Shown piece after piece: positions 34,823 to 43,383 of a DNA stretch of 64,000 bases (the stretch's first letter is position 1; every line of letters begins with the position of its first letter). The translations under genes were made by a program, and so were the position numbers. Below the pieces are notes generated by a model. That model was given only the letters and a program-made list of their open reading frames with translations, was not told the origin of the DNA and searched no databases. The DNA comes from an uncultured Prevotella sp. (GTDB lineage: Bacteria; Bacteroidota; Bacteroidia; Bacteroidales; Bacteroidaceae), in NCBI GenBank assembly GCA_946403845.1, contig CAMJBL010000002.1, forward strand, positions 62,001 through 126,000, read 5' to 3'.

Positions 34823-35265
34823 TCTACCGACATCTGACATTTTGTATGGTGTAAATATCTTATATTTAGTAATATATCTTGCATTTTTGACTATTATTTA
34901 CTGACATATAACCGACATTAAACTGACATTTTATAGCATTCAACCGTCATTTTCTGCCTCCTAACATTCAATAAGGGATCTGGCGAATTTGCTACTTGGC
35001 CCTTTCACATATTCTATCTAATACTAGTAGAATAATTCTCTAGAGAATTTACTTCTTACTACCGTTCTCCGCAATTGTAAGTCCTAATCTCTCCACTAAA
35101 TTCTCTAGAGAATTTTATTACCAGCCTAATACTAACATTTGCTAGCCCTTATCCTCGAATTTGTGCCTTAGGCTTCTAGCTACTTATGCGCTTCTTAATC
35201 TCAAATATACATAATCATGTCAGTAGAGTGTCAGTATCATGTCGGTATTATGTTAGTATATAATA
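34823..35265. promoter_or_regulatory. Gene-free control region with GACAT iterons and two long palindromes
   Basis: No gene is seen in 34781-35334, which is very AT-rich. ACYGACAT-like units occur at 34827-34840 (two abutting), 34901-34907, 34912-34918 and 34923-34929, with a variant CCGTCAT at 34943-34949. Inverted units (ATGTCAGT, GTGTCAGT, ATGTCGGT) lie at 35217-35245. Between them, AATTCTCTAGAGAATT (35034-35049) and the 18-base AAATTCTCTAGAGAATTT (35098-35115) are perfect palindromes centred 65 bases apart. The layout resembles a plasmid/satellite origin or a repressor-bound intergenic region. Confidence 0.55.
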
Positions 35266-35334
35266 TTGTATATTATTGATATTAAGGAAAATATATTATT
35301 ATTATGTTGGATGCCGGTATTTTTTGCTCTTTCT

Positions 35335-36138
35335 TTAAATATTTGAAATTCTATTTAGTTTCTTTTTCAAAGTTTCTACTCCGTAATAGTCTAAGACATA
35401 AATTGGAAATGCACTTAATACAGCAACCATAGGGCATTTGTGATTTATGTGCTTTTCAAGCTGCTTCTTGAATATTGTGCTCTGCAATTCTGTCTTCTCT
35501 GGAAAGGCGAATTGTTCATTCACAAGATAATTCATCTTAGAAACATGTGCATTAATCAACTCCTGCCATACTTCATTCGTGTACTTATTTATATTGCACA
35601 AATCCGGACGACAGCCTGACGCAGAGAATTGCTTGTAGTGAGGTTCATTTATGCATGCTTCTACATCCTTGCAATTTGATTTGTATGGGCAGTTCGCACG
35701 TTTACACTTTACGGTCAGATCTTTGAAACTATTCAGATCTTTATAATGGCGAATAGCCTCTACCATGGGATAACTGATATATAGCAATCCATTTTCTGTC
35801 TCATTATCGAAAAATTGGAGCATTTCCACAATCTTGCTATCATCGGCTAGCGTAGAGTGGGCATCGTAATCGAAAAACAGATAAATGTATGCAAAGCTAT
35901 CACGAGTATAGTCTTTCAATAGCTCTGCATTTTCTTTGCTCCGTTCTTTCAAAAGTTCTACCATGTCAAAATCGAGATCCTCTTTTTCTAAGGATTTATA
36001 TAACTGATAGATTTCTGCATCATAGACACACTTCACAGAAATTCTTTCTCCAAGAAAATTCTGTTCAAGCTTCTCTACATATTTAGACTCGGCTCGCCCA
36101 CCTTCAAAAACGAAAAGTTGGAGTTCTTTATTCGACAT
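35335..36138 (-). CDS. TOPRIM-like RloB/AbiL-type partner protein
   Basis: 267 residues from ATG 36138, overlapping the end of the upstream ATPase gene by 11 bases. The N-terminus (LQLFVFEGGRAESKYVEKL) carries a Glu-rich TOPRIM-like motif, and FFDYDAH a DxD-like metal site, as in RloB-type nucleases paired with ATPases in abortive infection systems (AbiL). A cysteine cluster C-x4-C-x5-C-x5-C (CKRANCPYKSNCKDVEAC) follows near the middle, possibly a metal site not typical of RloB. AT-rich with AGA/AAA codons. Nuclease function is inference. Confidence 0.6.
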   Translation of the reverse strand: MSNKELQLFVFEGGRAESKYVEKLEQNFLGERISVKCVYDAEIYQLYKSLEKEDLDFDMVELLKERSKENAELLKDYTRDSFAYIYLFFDYDAHSTLADDSKIVEMLQFFDNETENGLLYISYPMVEAIRHYKDLNSFKDLTVKCKRANCPYKSNCKDVEACINEPHYKQFSASGCRPDLCNINKYTNEVWQELINAHVSKMNYLVNEQFAFPEKTELQSTIFKKQLEKHINHKCPMVAVLSAFPIYVLDYYGVETLKKKLNRISNI

Positions 36139-37234
36139 GGAAGGCACCTGCTTTATAGATCTTCTCAATGTTATGTCCGAATCTCAGTTCCTTTTCAGTA
36201 CAAGCCTGTAAGGGTTTGATCTTGTTGTTCTGCAAAATAAAGTTGCAATCAGGACGAAGTAAGTCGTTTGTCATCAAATAAGTATTATGAGAAGACAGGA
36301 ATACCTGGCATTTAATGCCAAATAGCAACTTACAAACTTTATATGATAAATCGAAGTGGTAGAAAGCATCAAACTCGTCGATAAATACAAAAGTTGTTTT
36401 GTCCATCTTCTTATGCCAATAGTACAACAAACGCAACGACTGTGTTCCTGTAGACGCTATTAAATCAAACAGAATGGTCCCATTTCCATATTTACAGATT
36501 AGAGCCTTGTCATTGACTTGCGGTTCAACAAAATCGAACTCCTGGTTACTTATTTCCTTCAAGAACCTTTTGAAATCATCAACAAGATTGTTTTTAATAA
36601 TGAATTCGTCTAAAATGGTAGGTGTAGTTTCAAGTCCCATGAATGTATTACCTTGTACACTCCTAAACCAAAGCATCGAATTCACAAAATCACTCAATTT
36701 AATCAAATAGTGGTCTTTTGCCAACGGATAGGCATTGAGCAGATAATTTACAATAGAAATGTTATTCGAATTATTCTGGAGTTCCTTTTTGGCAGTAGGA
36801 TTGATTGGAAATTGCTTCTCATCCAGATACAATTTGTTTTTCTTTCTCGAGAAGGCATTAATACCGTCTACTGTAAGTTCCTCCTCTTTTAAAACGGCAT
36901 GAGCGTCTTTTGTATAATAATATTCTATTATTTGTTTTCCAAATTTGAAGGTATACTCGAATTGGACACCGGCTTCAGGATTACCAACATACACATAGTT
37001 CTGCTGATAATCAATGATTTTGGCTTTCAAGTTAGTCAGATGATTGATAATATCAAATAATGCTAAACTGAAATTGGATTTACCAGCACCATTGGGTCCA
37101 TATATAATGCCATTCTTTATGATGCCATCTTTGATGACGTCTTTACTCCATGTGTAATTACTGGGTTGAGACAAATCCCACTCAATTCTTTCTGAAAAGC
37201 CTCGGAAGTTTTTTACGGCAAATTTGATAAGCAT
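36128..37234 (-). CDS. RecF/OLD-like AAA ATPase of a two-gene system
   Basis: 368 residues. N-terminal AVKNFRGF motif and Walker A (IIYGPNGAGKSNF) near residue 45. The middle is helical. The C-terminal ATPase half has FVFIDEFDAFYHFDLS (Walker B and D-loop), then VFLSSHNTYLM with the switch His. This is the ATPase type of AbiLi/RloA, retron and OLD-like defence systems. Translationally overlapped with the TOPRIM-like gene. A TATATTTGC box (37259-37267, minus) lies about 25 bases upstream. Confidence 0.82.
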   Translation of the reverse strand: MLIKFAVKNFRGFSERIEWDLSQPSNYTWSKDVIKDGIIKNGIIYGPNGAGKSNFSLALFDIINHLTNLKAKIIDYQQNYVYVGNPEAGVQFEYTFKFGKQIIEYYYTKDAHAVLKEEELTVDGINAFSRKKNKLYLDEKQFPINPTAKKELQNNSNNISIVNYLLNAYPLAKDHYLIKLSDFVNSMLWFRSVQGNTFMGLETTPTILDEFIIKNNLVDDFKRFLKEISNQEFDFVEPQVNDKALICKYGNGTILFDLIASTGTQSLRLLYYWHKKMDKTTFVFIDEFDAFYHFDLSYKVCKLLFGIKCQVFLSSHNTYLMTNDLLRPDCNFILQNNKIKPLQACTEKELRFGHNIEKIYKAGAFHVE

Positions 37235-37314
37235 AGCTATAATCTTTAGAATTTCGCTGCAAATATACGAATAATTATTGAAATGCCGTAACTTTTTTAC
37301 GGAAATATAACATT

Positions 37315-37692
37315 TTATTTTTGTTTTAATAATATTATTCCTTGTTTTAGGACATCTAATTGTTGATTGTCTTCATCTTTTTTGCTCGAGGTTTCTTCTT
37401 CAAGTATCCAGAAATCATCACTTAGCTCAGTTCTGCCATGATCTCCCAAGGCTGTATCAAGCGATTCGTGATCTTCTCTTTTCAAATGTTCAATTGACAA
37501 CTTTTCGAGTGAGTTGATTGTTACTGCTATAGGGTAAGAGCCACCTTCTCCTTCAAGATAAACCTCACGATAGAAATCTCTCATTTCAAAACTATTAGGG
37601 AAAAATAGAGATTGTATGAGTTCATCTGCAGTTATACCTGTTATTGTGATTTCCTGATGCCAATACCAGAATCTGAGTTTGTAAGTTGCCAT
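37315..37692 (-). CDS. Hypothetical protein, 125 residues
   Basis: Starts MATYKLRFWYWHQEIT at ATG 37692. Soluble, acidic in the second half (ILEEETSSKKDEDNQQ). I do not recognise the family. It lies 80 bases upstream of the ATPase promoter region on the same strand, separated by a CCGTAA-CTTTT-TTACGG hairpin (37286-37302), so it may be expressed separately or be an accessory of the ATPase/TOPRIM pair. Confidence 0.6.
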   Translation of the reverse strand: MATYKLRFWYWHQEITITGITADELIQSLFFPNSFEMRDFYREVYLEGEGGSYPIAVTINSLEKLSIEHLKREDHESLDTALGDHGRTELSDDFWILEEETSSKKDEDNQQLDVLKQGIILLKQK

Positions 37693-37846
37693 TTCTTGCA
37701 TGTGTTTGAATGTTTGTGAATACTATTTCTACTTACATAGTATACAGAAAACAAAAATGTTACATGCGGTAATAGATAATAATTGTTAAGTTAATCCTTC
37801 TATTTTTACTATTTGTTGTCTCTTTTATGTAATTTGGTTCAGATTA

Positions 37847-38188
37847 TTTGGTAGTTTCGGATAATTTCTCTATATTTGCACTTGCATACCGTATCCTCTG
37901 TTGTGGTGAGGCGAGGTTGCATATATATAAATTGGCGTTTACCGCGCTTTGAGTGACTCTTCAAACTTCGCAAATTTGAATCAGCTGTCACGAATAGCAA
38001 GAGTAGATGCCGACGTAGGATGATAATAGTCCAAGACATGTCTTAAGGCATGTATGGAATATGTCATAACTGCGTGGGCTATCTGCATTGCTTGTTCAAC
38101 AGCTGGGGCAATGCGAAGGCCTGAAGAGTGGGACAAGTGGATGTGTATTGAGCCCACGTTCTTTTTGTATATATTCGCAAACATTTAA
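37847..38188 (+). ncRNA. Structured leader or free RNA upstream of the DUF6140 operon
   Basis: A canonical promoter TTTG-20-TATATTTG (37847-37878) starts a transcript about 360 bases before the first gene. Pairings seen: TTCAAA/TTTGAA (37960-37980), the palindrome AAGACATGTCTT (38033-38044), CGTGGGCT/AGCCCACG (38073-38080 with 38150-38157) enclosing a perfect GCATTGC/GCAATGC hairpin (38085-38113). The outer helix ends in TTCTTTTT, a terminator-like tail. The segment is less AT-rich than its surroundings. A 44-codon frame (MEYVITAWAICIACS..., 38054-38188) is also open, so a small protein cannot be excluded. Confidence 0.45.
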
Positions 38189-38241
38189 CTAAAAACCGCT
38201 TCGTTTGGGTTTGACGAGCAAAAACTATAGGAGAAATAGAT

Positions 38242-38463
38242 ATGGCATTGTTCAGAATTACCGTTAAACAAAAAGTTCGTACAAATGGTATTGTTCTTGA
38301 TCCTGGTATGCAGGTTGAAGTAGTAACTCAATCCTACAGCGATCCTGTTCATACGAACGGAGGTCAAGCTGTCGCTGACGCATTTATGCGTATTTATGGT
38401 GTGGATATTAAGAAAGCAGGTGCTTTGAATAGCATTTATTTAAAGGTTGACAGAATAGGATAG
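38242..38463 (+). CDS. DUF6140 family small protein
   Basis: 73 residues, no signal. MALFRITVKQKVRTNGIVLDPG, GMQVEVVTQSY, NGGQAVADAFMRIYG and KKAGALNSIYL fit the DUF6140 family of Bacteroidales as I recall it; function unknown. A strong Shine-Dalgarno-like AGGAG precedes the ATG, unusual for this genome. First gene of the four-gene operon. Confidence 0.75.
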   Translation: MALFRITVKQKVRTNGIVLDPGMQVEVVTQSYSDPVHTNGGQAVADAFMRIYGVDIKKAGALNSIYLKVDRIG

Positions 38464-38470
38464 GAGCCTT

Positions 38471-40441
38471 ATGAAGAACAAGGAAGTTGTTGACGTATTT
38501 AAAAGCAAAAGTAGTAATTGGTTTGGCGAGCAAAACGAAACGGATTGTTTTGGTGGTAAAATCCCCGAAAATGTCAAAAACAATGTACGTAATAACTTTG
38601 GGATAAGTTTTGACGAGGAAATATTATTTGTAAGAGATACTAGTTTTTGGAATTCGAGGAATCAAGGGATGGTAATTACGGATGAAGCATTGTATTGTAT
38701 TCCAGACAATGACAATCCGGAACAAATGACCATTATACCTTGGGGTTCTATGCATCAAGTAAGATACAAGGATCTCCTCATAAATGTTAATGCAAATTTC
38801 ACTGACGGATCAGAAGAATGCCCTATTCACATCTCCTATTTTGCCAAGACGGACGAAGAGGAAACTCTTTCTAAAATAGGACCACGTATTGCGGATTTAC
38901 TTAATAGGGCAATTGAAGCTTATAAGCCTACTCAAGACCCTGCTGATGCTGCTATTGACGAGTATCTTGAACTTGTAAATCAAGGGAAAGATGATGATTA
39001 TTGTCTACATTATGCATTGGATGCTTATCGAAAGTACCCCCAAAGTATAGGCTTTTGTTATTGGATAGCTGGCCTATATGCAAAAAAAGGTGATTCAGAG
39101 AAAGGGTTAGATTTTCTCAACAAAGGTATCTCACAAGTAGAAGAAGGATCACCTTTATATGTATATCTTAATCGTCAGAAGTATTCCATTTATGACCTCT
39201 TTTTGCATGATATCCCCAATGCAAGGAAATACTGTTTTTTAACTTCTAAATATGCAACTGACGAAGTCGTTGAGAATGACATACTTGTTAAAGACGATTC
39301 CGATACTGCATTTAAGAAATATGAAAAAGAATTCTCTGATGGTTTCCTTTCAATGCCATATAATGAGCGCAAAGTGTTAATGCCAGTAAGAGAATATGTG
39401 GATTTATCCCAAAATCATATTTCAGTATTGAACATTAGGAGTTTGCCAGATATTTCTTTTCCTATCGGTCATCCAATTGCAAATCAGTTATATATTGGTC
39501 ATCCGTATTTGTCTCAGAAATATATACCATTCGAGAATTATCAATTAGAACTAATTGAAGATAAGGTTCGTGAATTTTTGCAAATTGCTCAAAGCCTTGG
39601 AGCAATTGAAATCTCTATTGAAACAGAGAATAGTTCACAAAGTAGTTCTTCCAGAAACTATAATACTAAAATAGATGGAAAAATCGATTATAAGATTTCA
39701 AATGCGAAAGGAGAATTAAAGCGAGATAGAGGCCGTAATCTAATGGAGGAGATAAGTCAGGCCGTGAATCTACATCAAACCTTTGTTCCGGCAAAGAAGC
39801 CATGTTTGCCAGAGAGTACTGTATGGTATCAAAATGAGCCTTCATGGCAAAGGCTATATGAACAAAGGATGAATGGCGGATTAACGCAACACGAAGAGCG
39901 TATAGAGACAAGGAAAAGCCAAATGGTTGATAATCACGAGCTTCAAGAGGTTAAAGCAGAGTTGCAACATTTGTTTGCAGAAGCAAATATTGATTGGAAT
40001 ACTTCACTTGATGAAAAGTTCTCGCAACAAGAAAATGCCACATTATCAATAAAAGTAAAATTTGCTCCAATAGACTCTTTGCAACAAACGCCTCAGCAAG
40101 TTTCTTGCCTACAAGGTTTTGTGAACAAGTTTTCTTCCAATGAACAAGAGTACTTGGATAATTTGAAGGAATTTTTAGAGGACGATGCCGAAATAACTCC
40201 TCGTGAACGTAAGATGCTTGATAGAATTAGAGAAAAGTTAGGCATTAGCGAAGAGCGAGCATTAGAACTTGAAGAATCATTGAAGCCCAAACTGACTGAG
40301 GACGAGCAGGAATATCTTGAAATGTATCGCGAGTATGCGGAGAAAGGAGAAATCTCAGAGAAAGAGCGTCGCAGACTTGACAAGTTCGCAGTGGGACTTG
40401 GCATCTCTACTGAAAGAAAGAATGATTTGGAAAAAATGTAA
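38471..40441 (+). CDS. Large protein with PH-like N-terminus and tandem helical repeats
   Basis: 656 residues, cytosolic, not assigned to a known family. Residues about 1-150: a PH/GRAM-like beta domain (GMVITDEALYCIPD, TIIPWGSMHQVRYKDL). Residues about 155-260: TPR-like helices (IAGLYAKKGDSEKGLDFLNKGI). Residues about 290-520: a domain shared with the next gene (FLSMPYNERKVLMPVREY, IGHPYLSQKYIPFENYQLEL, QSLGAIEISI, STVWYQNEPSWQRLYE). The C-terminus has two copies of a roughly 45-residue helical repeat (EQEYLDNLKEFLEDDAEITP and EQEYLEMYREYAEKGEIS, each followed by a GIS.ER motif). AT-rich. Confidence 0.7.
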   Translation: MKNKEVVDVFKSKSSNWFGEQNETDCFGGKIPENVKNNVRNNFGISFDEEILFVRDTSFWNSRNQGMVITDEALYCIPDNDNPEQMTIIPWGSMHQVRYKDLLINVNANFTDGSEECPIHISYFAKTDEEETLSKIGPRIADLLNRAIEAYKPTQDPADAAIDEYLELVNQGKDDDYCLHYALDAYRKYPQSIGFCYWIAGLYAKKGDSEKGLDFLNKGISQVEEGSPLYVYLNRQKYSIYDLFLHDIPNARKYCFLTSKYATDEVVENDILVKDDSDTAFKKYEKEFSDGFLSMPYNERKVLMPVREYVDLSQNHISVLNIRSLPDISFPIGHPIANQLYIGHPYLSQKYIPFENYQLELIEDKVREFLQIAQSLGAIEISIETENSSQSSSSRNYNTKIDGKIDYKISNAKGELKRDRGRNLMEEISQAVNLHQTFVPAKKPCLPESTVWYQNEPSWQRLYEQRMNGGLTQHEERIETRKSQMVDNHELQEVKAELQHLFAEANIDWNTSLDEKFSQQENATLSIKVKFAPIDSLQQTPQQVSCLQGFVNKFSSNEQEYLDNLKEFLEDDAEITPRERKMLDRIREKLGISEERALELEESLKPKLTEDEQEYLEMYREYAEKGEISEKERRRLDKFAVGLGISTERKNDLEKM

Positions 40442-40464
40442 GTACAATCTTTATACAAAAGAAA

Positions 40465-42057
40465 ATGATTCAAAGGTGTCCAAATTGTGGAAAATGGATA
40501 ACTGCTGTTGAGAAAACCAGACTTCAAGTCGGGAATGAAATATTCCAAAAAGACTGGAAGGAAGGAGAGCTTATAGGACAAAAATTTGGTAAAAAGCTAG
40601 ATTCTACAATCGCTAAGAATATATTAAGTCAAACAGGTAAAACATTAGGTGAAGCATATGGAGCGGGTCGTGGTATAGCTCATATGGTTATGGGGGACAA
40701 AAACTTTTTTAGATGCGAAGCCTGTAATAAAGAATGGAGTTCAAATAATAATGAGGAAGACTTAACAAAAGTATTTGAAATAATCAATGAAAGTCTTTCT
40801 ATTGATGCTTCTTCTGAAAAAGCTGTTGATGATTACTTAGAGGAACTTGATGCATTCATAAAAGAGGTGAATGATAATAAGTCCAAATCGGAAATCAATT
40901 TGGCAGGAGCTTATGTTCTATGGAAATCTGGAAATAGAAATCTATCTCTTGATAGAATTAACAAAGCCATATCGTTTGATAACTCTCCAAATAGTCATGC
41001 GATAAAAGGAATTATTATGGGCCATGGTAGAAGCACACACGATTTGTATAAGGCAATGCAAGAACTTATTACCTTTAAAGATGCAAGGTGCGAGTCGTTC
41101 TATTTTTCAAGAGCCGAATTTGAATCAGCTCTTGAAAATATGGCTGTAGAATTAAGAGATAATTTCTCAGAAATGCCATATAAAGATAGAAAATATTTAG
41201 TAGTAACTGATTATTTGTTTTATCTCCCAGATTCTTTTATCGTTCTTCAAGAAGATAAAATACCTACTGGATTACAAACTAAAAAGGGCTATTTCGAGAA
41301 TAATAGAATATATATATGTCATCCTTGGAAACATAATTATTATATTCCAATTGATGAATACAAAGTTGAATTATTTGAGGATCAAATATCTGAACTTAGA
41401 TTGTTTTTACAAAGTCTAGGCGCAAAATCACTTTCCTTAATTAACAGTGATACTAATGAAAAATTATCTAAGCAGTGGTTAGATGCTGAAATTAAAATAG
41501 ATGGGGGAACTATTGATAAAAGTGGTAGTCTATATGCATATGGAAAAACTGACGAAGAAGAATACAATAAGACCATGTATAAATACTTGGTTAATCAAGA
41601 ATTCCGACCTCCAAGGTATCCTCCAAAACTACCTAATAATCTAGTATGGTATCCACATATGCCAGAATGGAAAGCACTTGAAAACCAATATAAGATGGGT
41701 AATTTTAGTACAAATACGATATCCATTGATACAAAAAGCATCAGTCTGGTAAGTGGAAATGAAGAAGTCGCATTGGAGGCTGACTTTAAGAATTTAGTAT
41801 TAAAGGGTGGACTAAGTGGTAAGGTCAACCAAGAAAGGATGTTTCATTCTGTAGCTAATCGTAGTTGGAGATTGACTGTGGATTTTTATGACACAAAGGA
41901 TTATGTTCCTATTCCTCAAGTTAATTCAGCGATTGATCAAACAATAGGATTCTCAAATAAAGATATGCCCGTCCTTCTCTTAAAGAAAAGCAGAACTTGG
42001 GTGTATATATTAATAGCGGTTTTAATAATTACCATTGTTACATTACTATTAATATGA
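40465..42057 (+). CDS. Zinc-ribbon, C-terminally membrane-anchored paralogue of the preceding protein
   Basis: 530 residues. A split zinc ribbon at the N-terminus (CPNCGKW near residue 5, CEACNKEW near residue 84) with a glycine-rich insert (GEAYGAGRGIAHMVMG). The central region is homologous to the preceding protein: SEMPYKDRKYLVVTDY, ICHPWKHNYYIPIDEYKVEL, QSLGAKSLSL, NLVWYPHMPEWKALEN. One C-terminal transmembrane helix (WVYILIAVLIITIVTLLLI) makes it tail-anchored with the bulk in the cytosol. Function unknown; likely a partner of the other operon products. Confidence 0.7.
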   Translation: MIQRCPNCGKWITAVEKTRLQVGNEIFQKDWKEGELIGQKFGKKLDSTIAKNILSQTGKTLGEAYGAGRGIAHMVMGDKNFFRCEACNKEWSSNNNEEDLTKVFEIINESLSIDASSEKAVDDYLEELDAFIKEVNDNKSKSEINLAGAYVLWKSGNRNLSLDRINKAISFDNSPNSHAIKGIIMGHGRSTHDLYKAMQELITFKDARCESFYFSRAEFESALENMAVELRDNFSEMPYKDRKYLVVTDYLFYLPDSFIVLQEDKIPTGLQTKKGYFENNRIYICHPWKHNYYIPIDEYKVELFEDQISELRLFLQSLGAKSLSLINSDTNEKLSKQWLDAEIKIDGGTIDKSGSLYAYGKTDEEEYNKTMYKYLVNQEFRPPRYPPKLPNNLVWYPHMPEWKALENQYKMGNFSTNTISIDTKSISLVSGNEEVALEADFKNLVLKGGLSGKVNQERMFHSVANRSWRLTVDFYDTKDYVPIPQVNSAIDQTIGFSNKDMPVLLLKKSRTWVYILIAVLIITIVTLLLI

Positions 42058-42090
42058 GATTATAATTAACTAACATATTAAATATTTTCT

Positions 42091-43383
42091 ATGACAGCAA
42101 TTGTTGGTATATTGAATAAGCGAGGTGCTGTAATGGCAGCAGATAGTGCCGTCACTGTGACCAATGGCTGCAAAACGAAAATCTATAATACGGCAACAAA
42201 GATCTTCCGGATGTCATTGGAAAATCCTGTTGGTGTAATGATCTTCAGTTCGTCAGAGTTCATAGGTACACCATGGGATGTTATCTTTAAGCTCTATCGA
42301 GACACAAGAGGTAAACAAAGCTTCAACAAATTGGAGGAATATGCCAAGAACTTTGTGGATTTCCTAAGTGCAGAGAATTATTTCAGTAGTGTGAAGAGCC
42401 AAAAGGACTATTTTATTAGTGAACTATCTAACTTCTATTACACCATAAGGGATGAAGTCCTCAATGAGTACCAGAGTAAGATGGAAAGTATGACGGAGAA
42501 TGAGGCAAGTGAGATAGATAGCGACCAAATGCTTCATACCATATTGGAAGACCAATTGAAAGCAGCTTTAGAATTATATTCAGAGAAGGAGATAAATCCT
42601 GAATTCGAAGACTATACAATTGAGAATCTGCGTTCATATGGAAATGAATCTTTCAAAGAGCTTCTCGAATTATGCGAAGAAGACAATATGCCCACTGACA
42701 TGCGTCAGCAATGGGAAGAATGTTTCTTGGCATACATCCGCTCTAATCATTATTACAGAGGTTCTGGTATTGTATTTGTAGGTTACGGAAGTAAGGATAT
42801 TTATCCGTCATTGTTGCCAATTTATATTTCTGGAGCATTCGACCATCGATTACGATATCACTTTGATTTTGATTCTGCAGAGTCAGTGACAACAGATGAT
42901 AGGGCGTTTATTTGTCCCTTTGCCCAGACAGATGTAATGATGACGTTGATGAAAGGAATTGCTCCAGAACTGTTTGATGTTGTTGAAAGTCAACTTGCGG
43001 AATCTATACAAAAGGTTAAGGATGATGTTGTTGAACAATTGACTAAAGCAAATGTTTCACAAGATATTATTGATTCAGTAGTTGAATCAACGCAAGACAA
43101 AATAAAAGAGGAGTTCCAGGAAAAGGTAATTGACTATATTCAGGAGGAATATATTGATGGTATAATAGATGCTGTAGACTCGTTTAGTATCGATGATATG
43201 GCAAATATGGGAGAAAGCCTGATTTCTGTAACAAACCTTCAACGTCATATTTCATCCTCGGATGAATCTGTTGGTGGCCCAATAGACGTGGCTGTAGTTA
43301 CACGTTCAGAGGGCTTCATTTGGATCAAACATAAGGATTGGTTCAGGCAAGACCTGAATCCAAACACAAAATTCTTTGAATAG
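42091..43383 (+). CDS. Proteasome-like Ntn-hydrolase
   Basis: 430 residues. The N-terminus MTAIVGILNKRGAVMAADSA, then TKIF, matches the proteasome beta/HslV pattern. After Met removal Thr2 would be the nucleophile, Asp18 (mature D17, as in proteasomes) and Lys37 (mature 36; proteasome 33) the partners, with VGVMIFSSS as the next strand. The last strand PIDVAVVTRSEGFIWIKHK also fits. Two helical insertions (about 90-215 and 300-375) are not found in HslV, and no HslU/Mpa-like ATPase is nearby. Activity is inferred. Last gene of the operon, 33 bases after the previous stop. Confidence 0.65.
   Translation: MTAIVGILNKRGAVMAADSAVTVTNGCKTKIYNTATKIFRMSLENPVGVMIFSSSEFIGTPWDVIFKLYRDTRGKQSFNKLEEYAKNFVDFLSAENYFSSVKSQKDYFISELSNFYYTIRDEVLNEYQSKMESMTENEASEIDSDQMLHTILEDQLKAALELYSEKEINPEFEDYTIENLRSYGNESFKELLELCEEDNMPTDMRQQWEECFLAYIRSNHYYRGSGIVFVGYGSKDIYPSLLPIYISGAFDHRLRYHFDFDSAESVTTDDRAFICPFAQTDVMMTLMKGIAPELFDVVESQLAESIQKVKDDVVEQLTKANVSQDIIDSVVESTQDKIKEEFQEKVIDYIQEEYIDGIIDAVDSFSIDDMANMGESLISVTNLQRHISSSDESVGGPIDVAVVTRSEGFIWIKHKDWFRQDLNPNTKFFE

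Noticed and set aside
37880..38166. tmRNA, RNase P or 6S RNA in the gap before DUF6140
   Set aside because: None of the conserved ends or core motifs of these RNAs was found. It is left as an unclassified structured region.
37981..38184. 67-codon minus-strand frame in the structured leader
   Set aside because: It runs against the promoter and helices of the plus-strand transcript and resembles no family.
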